DNA of 64,000 nucleotides from G963662655 sp963666875 (GTDB lineage: Bacteria; Cloacimonadota; Cloacimonadia; Cloacimonadales; JAIOQZ01), in contig CAXXPU010000009.1 of the NCBI GenBank assembly GCA_963666875.2, positions 13,624 to 77,623 on the forward strand. The letters are read 5' to 3'. The number at the start of each line of letters is the position of its first letter. The stretch's first letter is position 1. The translations under genes and the position numbers were made by a program. The notes below the pieces were generated by a model that saw nothing but the letters and a program-made list of their open reading frames with translations, had not been told where the DNA came from and searched no databases. This document shows, one piece after another, positions 42,257 to 52,041 of this stretch.

Positions 42257-43198
42257 ATGAAATACAAGTACTTATTCGGTCCCGTTCCGTCCAGACGACT
42301 CGGAATGTCACTCGGCGTCGATCTGATTCCGCACAAGACGTGCAGTCTGAACTGCATCTACTGCGAGGCCGGGCGCACGCTCACGCTCACGACGGAGCGA
42401 GGAGAATGGCATCCCACGGACGAGATTATCGCCGAGATCGACGACTACCTGTCGAAGTCACCGAGGCTGGATATCATTACCTTTTCCGGCGCGGGAGAAC
42501 CGACGCTGCACGTCGGCTTCGGCAGGATCGCCGAGTATATTCGACAGAAATTTCCGGCGTATCCGCTGGCTCTGCTGACCAATTCGGTGACCATGATCGA
42601 CGCGCAGGTACGTAAAGAACTACTTTATTGCAGCCTGGTGCTTCCTTCGCTTGACGCCGCATCGCAGGAGGTCTTTCAGAAGATCAATCGACCGGCGAAA
42701 GGCGTCGAGATCGAAGCGATCATCGAGGGACTGGTAGCTTTTCGGAAGGATTTTTCCAGCGAGATATGGCTGGAAGTATTCCTGCTTCAGGGCGTGAACG
42801 ATTCTGCGGATGAACTTTCTCGGCTGCACGATGCGATATCGAGGATCAAGCCCGATCGGGTGCAGCTCAACACACTGGATCGACCAGGAGCAGTCGAGTG
42901 GGTTAAACCGATGCCGAAGGATGAAATGCAGCAGATCGTTTCGATGTGGAGTGACCTGCCGGTGGAGATCATCGCGCGGTTTTCGCTTGCGGATCGTTTC
43001 ATGGATGAAGCGAACGATCTCGACGACAGGATTTTGGGGCTGATTCGCAGGCGTCCCTGTACCGTGGAAGATATCTCTGCCGCGCTTGGGGTGCCGGAGA
43101 AAGAACTGCTGGGCGAAATCAAGGAGATGATCCGGGAACATCGGATCGAGTCGCAGGTGCTTGAGCGCGGGACGTTCTATAAAATACCGGATTTCTGA
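42257..43198 (+). CDS. Radical SAM protein (COG0731-like)
   Basis: A 313-residue radical SAM enzyme. YLFGPVPSRRLGMSLGVDLI and CSLNCIYCEAG (CxxxCxxC cluster ligands, residues about 28-35) match the COG0731-type group. TFSGAGEPTLH is the SAM GE motif. The C-terminal 70 residues (LIRRRPCTVEDISAALGVPE) look like a winged helix, perhaps for RNA or protein contact. Substrate unknown. The ATG at 42257 is chosen because upstream codons to 42221 run through a hairpin. Confidence 0.88.
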   Translation: MKYKYLFGPVPSRRLGMSLGVDLIPHKTCSLNCIYCEAGRTLTLTTERGEWHPTDEIIAEIDDYLSKSPRLDIITFSGAGEPTLHVGFGRIAEYIRQKFPAYPLALLTNSVTMIDAQVRKELLYCSLVLPSLDAASQEVFQKINRPAKGVEIEAIIEGLVAFRKDFSSEIWLEVFLLQGVNDSADELSRLHDAISRIKPDRVQLNTLDRPGAVEWVKPMPKDEMQQIVSMWSDLPVEIIARFSLADRFMDEANDLDDRILGLIRRRPCTVEDISAALGVPEKELLGEIKEMIREHRIESQVLERGTFYKIPDF

Positions 43199-43261
43199 GT
43201 GAATCCGGATCGAAAGTTTTCAGGTAAAATTGTCGGGTAACATGCAACAAGTGAAGTAGCT

Positions 43262-46200
43262 ATGAAGAAAGCCTTTTGGTTCGTCTTTGCTTTATTGCTT
43301 TTTTCCATTCACATCTCCGCCGAGACGATTGTTCGGGTCGCGATCTATGAAAATCACCCGCTGGTCTTCACTGGAGAAGATGGCCGGATCGACGGTCTGT
43401 ATATCGATGTCCTGAATGAGATCGCAAAGCAAGAAGGCTGGTCTCTGATCTTCGTGGGCGGTACGTTTGTCGAATGCCTCGATCTGCTTGAACAGGGCTG
43501 GGTCGAATTGATGGTCGCGATCGCATACACGGAGGAACGCGCGAGGCGGTTCGACTACAATAGTCAGACGGTATTGACCAACTGGGGAAGAATCTACACC
43601 CGCGAAAAATCGCAGATATCATCACTCCTCGATCTACAAAATACTCGAATCGCCTATGTCGAGGGCGACATCTATTATCAGGATTTGAAGAACACGTTGG
43701 AGAAATTCGGGATCGAAACGAAGTTCGTTCTATCGGAGGATTACGAGGACATTCTGGAAAAAATCGATCGAGGAGAGGTGGATGCAGGCGTGGTTGCCAG
43801 ATTTTTCGGGAATATCCATGAAAACCGGTTCCGTGTAGCTTCCACCGGTATCATCTTCAAACCGATCGAGCTCCGCTTCGCCACGAGAAAAGGCGGAAAC
43901 GGGAATCTCCTTAGCCTCATCGATAGAAACCTCGAGGATATGAAGGCGAATCCCAATTCGGTGTATCATGGCTCGATGAACAAGTGGTTCAACATCGCTC
44001 CCATGGCGATAGGACAATCTGATATGAAGAAGGTCAGATTGCTGACGTTGCTCCAGTACATCATGCTTGGAATTGTATTGGTTGCGCTGGTGGTCATCGT
44101 TTTCGGCCGTCGTCAGATTCGTGCGAAGATGAAGACTCTGTTCGAGCGCGATAAGGAGCTCGAATCCGAGCGTCTGTACCGTCAGCAGGCCGAGAAGGAG
44201 ACATTCGAGAGTCAGATCCGGTTCGAACAGATCATCGAGGCGATGAACGAAGGTATCGTCATGATCCGTATCGATGGCAGAATCCAGTACGCCAACAGGC
44301 AGTTTTGCAGCATGATCGGCGTAGAGCACCGAGATGTTCACAATCATTCGCTGTTCGATTTCTGCGATGAGCAACGAAATCCCGATGTGAAGAAGTATAT
44401 CCTCTCGCATTGCGAGGACCTGGAATCGAAGAGCTATGAATCGATCCTGAGAACGACCAATGGCCGCGAGCTTACCGTGATGATGTCGATTAATCCGATC
44501 TGCGATGTGAATGGTGTGAATCAGGGATTTTATGCGATTGTTACCGATATCTCGGAAATCAGAGAGAAGCAGCAGGAACTTGAGATTCAGAAAGCCTATT
44601 TCGAGCAGCTATTCGAGAATTCGCCGAACGCGATCGCGCTCGTGAATGATCATGATGAAATTATAGCTGTCAATGCAGGATTCACGCGCTTGTTCCAGTA
44701 TGAAAGGTCTGAATGTGTCGGTAGGAAGATCAACAGTCTGATTGTCCCCACAGAGATGCACGAAGACGCGACAGCGACGTCCAGGAAGGTATTGAACAAG
44801 CAATCGATTCAGAAAGAAAGCACGAGAATGCGTAAAGACGGATTGCGTATCGATGTGTCGATCCTCGGCTACCCGATCTATCTGAGCGATAAGCAGATCG
44901 GCGTATTCGCCATCTACAGCGATATTTCGAAGAAGAAAATAGTCGAACAGGAGCTGCTCGAGAGTCGGCAGCGGTTCAAGCTGATTTTCGAAGCCACGCC
45001 GGTAGCGCTTTATCTTGAAACGATCTCGGGCACAATCATCGAGTGCAATCAAGTGGCGATGACCATGACGGGATTCACACGTGAAGAACTTCAGGGCATG
45101 AACGCATCCGATTTGATTCCTCGTGACCGGATGTCCGAATTGGGAAACTATGCCCAGGATGTGAGGTCGCTTGGGTGGTTTCTGACGGAATTCGAAAGCA
45201 TTCGTAAAAACGGGGAGCGTTTTCCGGTGATTGTCGCCGGGAATCTGGTGCGGATCGGTGACGAGGATCGGATGATTGTTGCCGTACAGGATATCTCGAG
45301 ACGAAAGCAGGCGGAAAAAGCGCTTGCGGCTGAAAAGGAGCACCTCTCCGTGATGCTTTCCAGTATCGGGGATGCCGTGATTGCAACCGATATCGATGGC
45401 AGAATCACGCTGATCAACAGAATCGCCTCGGAATTGACCGGGTGGCCGATTGACGAAGCTGTCGGCAAACCACTGTCGCAGATTTTCAACATCGTGAACG
45501 AAACGACGCGCAATAGAATGGAAGATCCCGTAACCCAGGTGCTGAGATCGGGAAAGATCGTCCAGCTTCCCGAGCAGACGCTTCTCATCTCCGCCGATGG
45601 AAGCGAACGACTGATCGCCGAAAACGGAGCTCCGATCCGTGATCACGAGGGAAACACGATCGGCATTGTACTCGTCTTCCGCGATATCACGGACAAACAC
45701 TATATCGAACGGGAGATCACCAAGATCCAGAAGCTGGAAACCCTGACATTGCTTGCCGGTGGAATCGCGCACGACTTCAACAACATTCTCACCGCGATTA
45801 TCGGGAATATCTCGCTTGCGAAGATATACGCAAAGGATCTGCCGCAGGCGAACGAGAAGATCGCGAACGCGGAGAAGGCGGCGCTGCAAGCCAGAGACCT
45901 CACGCATCAACTGCTGACGTTCTCCCGCGGTGGCGATCTGATCAAGCAATCGACCGATCTGCGCAACATCGTGCGGGAGACGGTCTCGTTCGTTCTGAGC
46001 GGGTCGAATGTCCGGAGCGAGATGAATTTCGACGAAGGACTTCCGCAGGTTAATGTCGATCCGGGGCAGATCAATCAAGTGATCAACAATCTGGTCATCA
46101 ACGCCCTGCAGGCGATGAAGGATGGCGGTATTCTGCGTGTCTCGGCAGCGAACGTGACCGTGAAGCAGGATCAGATCGTTTCGCTCGATCCCGGTTCTTA

Positions 46201-46870
46201 TGTACGGTTGTCGATCGAGGACAACGGCCCCGGCATTCCGCAGGACATACAGGATAAAATTTTCGATCCGTATTTCACCACCAAGGATGAAGGGAATGGA
46301 CTCGGCCTGGCAATGACCTACTCCATCATCAAGCGCCATCATGGGCATATTCTGCTCGACTCGCATCCCGGCGAAGGAGCGCGGTTCGATATTTATTTGC
46401 CGGTAACCGACGGGATATCCGCCTCAAAAGATTTCATTATGCAGAACTACCATGGAAATTATGAGAAAATCCTTGTGATGGATGACGATTCGATCGTGCA
46501 GGATTCGCTGGGTAATTTTCTTGAGTTTCTCGGATACGAAGTCGATTTCGCCGACCACGGTGAGATCGCGATCGAAAAATATCGGAAGTCCCTGGATGAT
46601 GAAAAACCGTATGCCGCGGTCATCCTCGATTTGACCGTTCCCGGTGCGATGGGCGGAAAAGAATGCATTCGCAGATTGCTCGAAATCGATCCCGATGTGC
46701 GTGCAATCGCATCCAGCGGATACAGTAGCGATCTGACGATCGATCACTATGGACAGTACGGTTTTCTGGACGTTGTACCCAAGCCGTACAAGATCGAAGA
46801 GATCGGTTCTGTGTTGAAACGGGTGATCGGAATTCAGAAATCGAAAGAGAATTCGGTTGTTGATTCATGA
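43262..46870 (+). CDS. BvgS-like hybrid kinase: periplasmic SBP, four PAS, receiver
   Basis: A 1202-residue sensor. The signal peptide/TM MKKAFWFVFALLLFSIHISA precedes a periplasmic solute-binding domain of the SBP_bac_3 type (VRVAIYENHPLVFTGEDGRI, LYIDVLNEIAKQEGWSL, about 24-240). TM2 is near 262-282. Four PAS domains follow (starting at about 320, 443, 575 and 695), then HisKA with phospho-His837 (LAGGIAHDFNNIL), HATPase (DNGPGIP, GNGLGLAMTYSII) and a receiver with phospho-Asp1123 (AAVILDLTVPG). It lacks the Hpt of BvgS. The next gene, a receiver-phosphatase regulator, is its probable partner. The amino acid- or solute-like ligand is unknown. Confidence 0.94.
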   Translation: MKKAFWFVFALLLFSIHISAETIVRVAIYENHPLVFTGEDGRIDGLYIDVLNEIAKQEGWSLIFVGGTFVECLDLLEQGWVELMVAIAYTEERARRFDYNSQTVLTNWGRIYTREKSQISSLLDLQNTRIAYVEGDIYYQDLKNTLEKFGIETKFVLSEDYEDILEKIDRGEVDAGVVARFFGNIHENRFRVASTGIIFKPIELRFATRKGGNGNLLSLIDRNLEDMKANPNSVYHGSMNKWFNIAPMAIGQSDMKKVRLLTLLQYIMLGIVLVALVVIVFGRRQIRAKMKTLFERDKELESERLYRQQAEKETFESQIRFEQIIEAMNEGIVMIRIDGRIQYANRQFCSMIGVEHRDVHNHSLFDFCDEQRNPDVKKYILSHCEDLESKSYESILRTTNGRELTVMMSINPICDVNGVNQGFYAIVTDISEIREKQQELEIQKAYFEQLFENSPNAIALVNDHDEIIAVNAGFTRLFQYERSECVGRKINSLIVPTEMHEDATATSRKVLNKQSIQKESTRMRKDGLRIDVSILGYPIYLSDKQIGVFAIYSDISKKKIVEQELLESRQRFKLIFEATPVALYLETISGTIIECNQVAMTMTGFTREELQGMNASDLIPRDRMSELGNYAQDVRSLGWFLTEFESIRKNGERFPVIVAGNLVRIGDEDRMIVAVQDISRRKQAEKALAAEKEHLSVMLSSIGDAVIATDIDGRITLINRIASELTGWPIDEAVGKPLSQIFNIVNETTRNRMEDPVTQVLRSGKIVQLPEQTLLISADGSERLIAENGAPIRDHEGNTIGIVLVFRDITDKHYIEREITKIQKLETLTLLAGGIAHDFNNILTAIIGNISLAKIYAKDLPQANEKIANAEKAALQARDLTHQLLTFSRGGDLIKQSTDLRNIVRETVSFVLSGSNVRSEMNFDEGLPQVNVDPGQINQVINNLVINALQAMKDGGILRVSAANVTVKQDQIVSLDPGSYVRLSIEDNGPGIPQDIQDKIFDPYFTTKDEGNGLGLAMTYSIIKRHHGHILLDSHPGEGARFDIYLPVTDGISASKDFIMQNYHGNYEKILVMDDDSIVQDSLGNFLEFLGYEVDFADHGEIAIEKYRKSLDDEKPYAAVILDLTVPGAMGGKECIRRLLEIDPDVRAIASSGYSSDLTIDHYGQYGFLDVVPKPYKIEEIGSVLKRVIGIQKSKENSVVDS

Positions 46871-46937
46871 AAAAGTTGACAGAATCATCATTACATCTTT
46901 GTGTTGGAGCAAATCGAAACGAATAGCAGGATTTATA

Positions 46938-48125
46938 ATGCCAGACAAAAACCCGACAAAAAGGATTCTCGTGACTGAGGATGAGGAAATCGTACGCTAT
47001 ACGCTGTGTACGATCCTGAACAGACTCGGTTACGATACGCTCGAAGCGGCCCATGGCGGGATCGCTCTGGAGACACTCAAGCATGAAACCGTAGATATGA
47101 TTCTGGTCGATCTGATGATGCCGGAAGTGAACGGTTTCCAGGTGATAGCTCAAGTGAGTGAGTTGTATCCCGAGATGCCGATCATCGCGGTCTCCGGTTT
47201 GAACGACGTACAGGAAGTAGTCAAAGCCATCCGGCAGGGAGCTTGGGACTATATCCTCAAACCTGTCTCCAAGCTGGATATCTTTCAGCATTCGCTGGAG
47301 AAATCATTCGAACGGGCACAACTCCTTCGCGACAACCGTATGCAGCGGGAGCACCTGATCAAAGCCAATCAGGAGCTCAACGACATGATCTACAAGCTGG
47401 AAGAGGACGAGAAATCTGGAAGAAGAATCCAGTTCCAGCTTCTTCCGCTCGAAATCCAGATGTTCGGGCAGTACGAGTTCAGTCGGCATTTGATCCCTTC
47501 GACCTTCCTCAGCGGTGATTTCCTCGACTATTTCGCCATCGACGATACGCACATTGGTTTCTATATCGCGGACGTGTCGGGGCATGGTGTTTCTTCCGCG
47601 TTCGTGACCGTGCTCCTGAAGAGCTTCATGTCCAGAAGGCTGCGCGAATTCACCGATGAGAACGACGATACGATCCTGAGCCCTTCAAAAATCCTGCGGG
47701 AACTCAACGACGAGATCCTCTACCAGAAGATCGATAAATTCCTGACCATTTTCTTCGGCGTCATCGACACCGAGAAACATACCATGTTGTGCGCCAATGG
47801 CGGGCAATATCCGTTCCCCATCATGTACGACGGGAAATCGCACTATATTCCGCAGAAGAGTTTCCCCATCGGAATTTTCGATTTCACGATGTACGAAGAT
47901 ATCGAGATTCCGCTGTCCGACGAATTCGCTCTTTACCTGGTATCGGACGGCATCCTCGATCTGCTGGACTATCAAACACCGCAGGAAAAGAACGACTTCC
48001 TGCTGGCGCAGATGAACAGTCTCGACCTGACGCTGGAAGAACTGGTCAGTAAATTCGATTTCACGAGCGAACACGTTCTGGACGATATCACGTTCCTGAA
48101 GGTCAGGAAATTCACCGGAAAGTGA
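46938..48125 (+). CDS. Response regulator with PP2C (SpoIIE-type) phosphatase output
   Basis: A 395-residue regulator: receiver (residues 9-125, phospho-Asp58 in MILVDLMMPEVNG, with the terminal Lys of LKPVS), a coiled-coil linker (about 135-170), then a PP2C/SpoIIE phosphatase (SGDFLDYFAIDD with the metal Asp, YIADVSGHGVSSAF, VIDTEKHTMLCANGG, LYLVSDGILDLLD). Such RsbU/RssB-like proteins usually dephosphorylate an anti-anti-sigma factor; no partner is in the window. The ATG at 46938 with GCAGGA upstream is preferred over 46857, which lies inside the kinase gene. The stop overlaps trmO by 4 bases. Confidence 0.93.
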   Translation: MPDKNPTKRILVTEDEEIVRYTLCTILNRLGYDTLEAAHGGIALETLKHETVDMILVDLMMPEVNGFQVIAQVSELYPEMPIIAVSGLNDVQEVVKAIRQGAWDYILKPVSKLDIFQHSLEKSFERAQLLRDNRMQREHLIKANQELNDMIYKLEEDEKSGRRIQFQLLPLEIQMFGQYEFSRHLIPSTFLSGDFLDYFAIDDTHIGFYIADVSGHGVSSAFVTVLLKSFMSRRLREFTDENDDTILSPSKILRELNDEILYQKIDKFLTIFFGVIDTEKHTMLCANGGQYPFPIMYDGKSHYIPQKSFPIGIFDFTMYEDIEIPLSDEFALYLVSDGILDLLDYQTPQEKNDFLLAQMNSLDLTLEELVSKFDFTSEHVLDDITFLKVRKFTGK

Positions 48126-48634
48126 TCACGCTCGACCCTATCGGAATCATCCATACACCGCACGAGCAACCCGATGGGATGCCCATTCAGCCTGTTGGTG
48201 CAACCTGTGTACGAGGAGAAATCGTTATCAGGGAAGCCTATACCGACGGATTAAAGGATCTCGACGGATTTTCGCACATTTATCTGATATACATCTTCCA
48301 TCGCATGGATCAGCATAAGCTTTTGGTCAAGCCATTCCTCGATAACACGTTGCGCGGTGTGTATGCGACACGGGCGCCCAGCCGACCCAATCATATCGGG
48401 CTTTCGCTGGTGAAGCTCATCTCGATAGACGGAAACCGTATCGTATTCGAGGGTGCGGATATGCTGGACGGCACACCGCTTCTCGATATCAAGCCTTACG
48501 TACCGGACTTCGAATCACCGGAAGATGTAACGACCGGCTGGCTGGACACGAAGGCGATCGAGGCGAGGAAGCACCGCAGCGACAGGAGATTTGCAGAAGA
48601 AGCTGGACAAACCGGAGTGGAATTCGAAAAGTAG
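48122..48634 (+). CDS. TrmO-like tRNA m6t6A37 methyltransferase (TsaA/UPF0066 fold)
   Basis: A 170-residue UPF0066 protein. PIGIIHTPHEQPDGMPIQP, DLDGFSHIYLIYIFHRMD, GVYATRAPSRPNHIGLSLVKL and DMLDGTPLLDIKPYVPDFE are the family motifs. In E. coli TrmO N6-methylates t6A37 of Thr tRNAs using SAM; the short archaeal/anaerobe version seen here is less well characterised. The start is GTG at 48122, overlapping the upstream phosphatase regulator by 4 bases, although the functional link is unclear. Confidence 0.9.
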   Translation: MITLDPIGIIHTPHEQPDGMPIQPVGATCVRGEIVIREAYTDGLKDLDGFSHIYLIYIFHRMDQHKLLVKPFLDNTLRGVYATRAPSRPNHIGLSLVKLISIDGNRIVFEGADMLDGTPLLDIKPYVPDFESPEDVTTGWLDTKAIEARKHRSDRRFAEEAGQTGVEFEK

Positions 48635-48759
48635 CATCGATAAATCGGGGTGAACGAAAAAAATAACTTGCATGTAAACATGGCAGGCAAATTTTATCTC
48701 AAAAAAATGCGACTGCATAGTTGAACTACGCAGGTTGAAAACCGATTTCAGGAGGATTG

Positions 48760-49842
48760 ATGAAAGGCAGAATCGCGAATTTCAGCGCCGGACCGGCGGT
48801 TTTACCGGAAGCAGTGCTGCTCGAAGCACAGGAAAACTTAGTCAGCTACAAGGGTCAGGGTCTCTCCGTTATGGAGATGAGCCATCGCAGCAAGGCGTAT
48901 CAAGGGATTATCGATGATGCGATGCTCCGCGCCAAACGTATCATGGAACTGGGCGACGATTACGAAGTGTTGTTCCTCGGCGGCGGAGCCAGCATGCAGT
49001 TCCTCATGCTTCCCATGAACCTCTGCCCGGACGGCAAGGAAGGCAACTACATCAATACTGGCGTTTGGGCTACCAAGGCCATCAAGGAATGCAAGAAGAT
49101 CGGTAAAGGCTGCCATGTGGCCGCATCTTCCGAAGACAAGAATTTCACCTATATCCCGAAGGAGTTCACCCTGTCGGCAAATCCTGCCTACTTCCACTAT
49201 ACAACGAACAATACCATCATGGGTACGGAATACAAATATACCCCCGAAGTTGGCGATATTCCGCTCATCTCGGATATGTCTTCAAACTTCCTGAGCAAGC
49301 CGCTGCCCTTCAACAAGCATGCCATGATCTATGCAGGCGCACAGAAGAACATCGGTCCTGCCGGCGTGACGATGGTCGTGATCCGCAAGGACATGATCGA
49401 GCGCTTCAATCCCGGTCTTCCCACCATGCTCTCCTACAAGACGCATGTTGACAAGGGCTCCATGTTCAACACACCGCCCTGCTTCCCGATCTACATCGTC
49501 GGGCTCGTCCTGAAATGGATCGAAGACAACGGCGGATTGTCCGGTATCGAGCAGAACAATATCAAGAAAGCCGGACTGATCTACGACGTGATCGACGGTT
49601 CCGACTTCTACCGCTCGCCGGTGAACAAGGAAGATCGCTCGCTGATGAACATCGTGTTCCGCCTTCCCTCGGAAGATCTCGAGAAGAAGTTTATCGCCGA
49701 GAGCGCTGCTGCCGGTATGAGCAACCTCAAGGGTCACCGCGATATGGGCGGATGCCGCGCATCGACCTACAACGCGCTGCCGATCGAGGCTTGCCAGCAA
49801 CTCAAAGAATTCATGGTCGAGTTCGAAAAGAACAACGGCTAA
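48760..49842 (+). CDS. serC: Phosphoserine aminotransferase
   Basis: PLP enzyme of serine (and pyridoxine) biosynthesis, converting 3-phosphohydroxypyruvate and glutamate to phosphoserine. 360 residues, the normal length. ANFSAGPAVLPEAVL, GLSVMEMSHRSKAY, LFLGGGASMQFLMLPMNL, YAGAQKNIGPAGVTMVVI (the PLP Lys is in AQK), YKTHVDKGSMFNTPP and LKGHRDMGGCRASTYNA are diagnostic. The ATG at 48760 follows AGGAGG (48750-48755); a TTG three bases earlier is less likely. No serA or serB lies nearby. Confidence 0.97.
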   Translation: MKGRIANFSAGPAVLPEAVLLEAQENLVSYKGQGLSVMEMSHRSKAYQGIIDDAMLRAKRIMELGDDYEVLFLGGGASMQFLMLPMNLCPDGKEGNYINTGVWATKAIKECKKIGKGCHVAASSEDKNFTYIPKEFTLSANPAYFHYTTNNTIMGTEYKYTPEVGDIPLISDMSSNFLSKPLPFNKHAMIYAGAQKNIGPAGVTMVVIRKDMIERFNPGLPTMLSYKTHVDKGSMFNTPPCFPIYIVGLVLKWIEDNGGLSGIEQNNIKKAGLIYDVIDGSDFYRSPVNKEDRSLMNIVFRLPSEDLEKKFIAESAAAGMSNLKGHRDMGGCRASTYNALPIEACQQLKEFMVEFEKNNG

Positions 49843-49853
49843 ACATTATACAG

Positions 49854-49879
49854 ACAGCCCGGGCGACCGGGCTGTTTTT
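49854..49879 (+). terminator. Intrinsic terminator after serC
   Basis: ACAGCCCGG-GCGA-CCGGGCTGT, a 9-bp perfect stem with a GNRA tetraloop, followed by TTTTT. Confidence 0.92.
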
Positions 49880-49892
49880 CCCTTTATCAAGC

Positions 49893-50930
49893 ATGCAAAA
49901 AATACCTTCCGATTTCCAACCCGGGCGCATCCTTGTCGTCCAGACAGCGCTCATCGGCGATGTGATTCTGATAACGCCGCTGATTCACGCGCTGAAGAAG
50001 CTCTATCCCGAGGCGGCCATCGACGTGATGGTGAACTGGAAGTATCGCGACGTCCTGCTGAACAATCCCGATATCTCGAATATACTGACTTTCGCCAAGG
50101 ACAGCCTCCTGAAGCCGCTGATGATCCTGGGTATGGTTTCGCGGATTCGGGGTAACGACTACGATCTGGCGATCTCAGCGCATCGCTCGGTCACTACGGC
50201 GTATATGCTGAAGCTGGCGGGAATACCGTTCCGGATCGGGTATAACCAGGGCGCTTCAGGGAAATTCTACAATGTACGGGTTCCGTGGGTGAAAGGCATC
50301 CGCCGCGTCGAGAAGAACATGACGCTCCTGAAGCCACTCACGGATGAGACTTTCGCTGTCCAGGCGCACCTCTATCCTTCCACTTCGGACAACGATTTCG
50401 CCGAGACAGTGATGTTGCACTACGCGGAACGAAAACGCATTTCCATCGCGCCAGGATCGATGTCGTTCACCAAACGCTGGCCCGAAAAGCATTATGTCGA
50501 GCTGGCGATGTTGCTGCGCGAGAAGGGATATCAGCTTGTGTTCCTCGGTGCTCCTTCGGAGGAAGAGACTTGCCGCAAGATCATCGAGAAGGCCGGAATC
50601 GACGCGATCAATCTGGCTGGGAAGACCTCGATTCTGAAGGCCACTGCGGTGATCGACAAGTGTCGGATTCTGATCTGCAACGACAGCGGACTCATGCATG
50701 CTGCGAACGCGGTCGAAACGCCGGTGATCGCCTTCTTTGGTCCCACGACGGACGAATTGGGCTATTTGCCGTATGGTGAGATGGATACAATTTTCGAGGT
50801 CGATCTGGACTGCCGTCCTTGCGGCAAGCACGGTGGCGATAAATGCCCCTTAGGGCATCACCAGTGCATGACCGACATCAAGCCCGAAGCGGTGTTCGAA
50901 TTCATCGTGGAGACCTATGGCACGCCGTAA
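49893..50930 (+). CDS. Glycosyltransferase family 9 (heptosyltransferase-like)
   Basis: A 345-residue GT-B enzyme like WaaC/WaaF that adds heptose to lipid A-core. RILVVQTALIGDVILITPLI is the N-terminal signature; IAPGSMSFTKRWPEKHYVEL and NDSGLMHAANAVETPVIAFFGPT the nucleotide-sugar region. CRPCGKHGGDKCPLGHHQC near the C-terminus is the Cys cluster common in GT9. The start at 49893 lies just after the serC terminator; the frame continues back into serC but is not coding there. It overlaps the next glycosyltransferase by 14 bases, so the two form an envelope-glycan pair. Confidence 0.92.
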   Translation: MQKIPSDFQPGRILVVQTALIGDVILITPLIHALKKLYPEAAIDVMVNWKYRDVLLNNPDISNILTFAKDSLLKPLMILGMVSRIRGNDYDLAISAHRSVTTAYMLKLAGIPFRIGYNQGASGKFYNVRVPWVKGIRRVEKNMTLLKPLTDETFAVQAHLYPSTSDNDFAETVMLHYAERKRISIAPGSMSFTKRWPEKHYVELAMLLREKGYQLVFLGAPSEEETCRKIIEKAGIDAINLAGKTSILKATAVIDKCRILICNDSGLMHAANAVETPVIAFFGPTTDELGYLPYGEMDTIFEVDLDCRPCGKHGGDKCPLGHHQCMTDIKPEAVFEFIVETYGTP

Positions 50931-52017
50931 GATCGCGTTTCTCTTCAACTACGACGGCTACAATGCCGAAGCGCAGAATCTGTGGGAGAACATCCGTTTC
51001 GCGCATGAAGCGGGTTACGAGTGCATCGTGGTCGGTCCGCCTTCACGGGTGATTCAGCAATCGGGTAAGGTGGGGATTCGAGTCTATCCGATCGAGCAAC
51101 TTGCCTTTCACAACAATCCGGTTCGTCATCTGACAGGGCTGATCAAACTGCTAAGCGTGATCCGTATCGAGCGACCGGACGTGCTGCATATCTTCTACCG
51201 CTCAGCCATGCATGCGATGGGAATCATTGCAAACCGACTGACCGGCAACCGCATGATGATCGTGCGCACCAGAGGCACGGCAACGCCAGTCCGCAGGAAC
51301 CTCGGCAACCGCATCCTCTATCAAAACGATACACATTTAACCATCGTGCCGTCCGAGCGCGAACGCAAACAAATGCGCGATTTCGGGATTCCGCCGGACA
51401 GAGTGGAGACGCTGCATTTCCCGCTCGATACGGAGCACTTCGATCCGAACCGGTATAATCGTGACGAGCTGCGGAAGAAGTACGGGGTCCACGATGAATT
51501 CTGTCTGGCGCATATTGGGAGATTCGAGCCGATCAAAGGACATCAATATCTGCTCGAAGCAGCGAAGATTCTGGAGCGCGAGGGATTCGATTTCACGCTG
51601 CTGCTCGTCGGCAACACGGATTACCCGTATTTTCAGAAGGTCGAATCGATGATCGGGGGCAACGTGCGACTTGTTGGTTGGATCGAGGATGTCGCGGAGC
51701 TGATCGCGGCTTCGGACGCGGGTGTGATATCGTCCATCGGTTCGGAGGCGAACAGCCGGGTGGCGCTGGAGTTCATGGCGATGAAAAAGCCGCTGGTGAC
51801 CACCGATGCGGGAATCCTGCCGGATATCATTCCGGGACACGGCATCGTGGTGCCGCACAGCGACGCGAAGAAGCTTGCGGACGGGATTCGAAAACTTGCC
51901 CGGAGCGACATGAAGACGATGGGTGAGAGGAGTTTCGAGTTCGTCCATCAGCATTTCGAGCGGGACGTGATCCGCTCGCGATTCTTACAAATCTACAGAA
52001 ATATCTTGCAGGATTAG
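50917..52017 (+). CDS. GT4-family glycosyltransferase
   Basis: A 366-residue GT-B (group 1/GT4) enzyme. The N-terminal acceptor half begins ARRKIAFLFNYDGYNAEAQN; the donor half has LAHIGRFEPIKGHQYLLEAA (linker motif), LLVGNTDYPYFQ, VRLVGWIEDVAELIAASDAG and the E-x7-E element SRVALEFMAMKKPLVTTDAG. It probably adds a sugar in LPS core or O-glycan assembly. It overlaps the GT9 gene by 14 bases and is followed 24 bases later by the LptF/G permease gene. Confidence 0.92.
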   Translation: MARRKIAFLFNYDGYNAEAQNLWENIRFAHEAGYECIVVGPPSRVIQQSGKVGIRVYPIEQLAFHNNPVRHLTGLIKLLSVIRIERPDVLHIFYRSAMHAMGIIANRLTGNRMMIVRTRGTATPVRRNLGNRILYQNDTHLTIVPSERERKQMRDFGIPPDRVETLHFPLDTEHFDPNRYNRDELRKKYGVHDEFCLAHIGRFEPIKGHQYLLEAAKILEREGFDFTLLLVGNTDYPYFQKVESMIGGNVRLVGWIEDVAELIAASDAGVISSIGSEANSRVALEFMAMKKPLVTTDAGILPDIIPGHGIVVPHSDAKKLADGIRKLARSDMKTMGERSFEFVHQHFERDVIRSRFLQIYRNILQD

Positions 52018-52041
52018 CCTGCCGGTATTATTAAACGATTC

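Noticed and set aside
44609..46366. Minus-strand frame of 585 codons opposite the hybrid kinase
   Set aside because: Antisense shadow of the clearly coding PAS/HisKA region.
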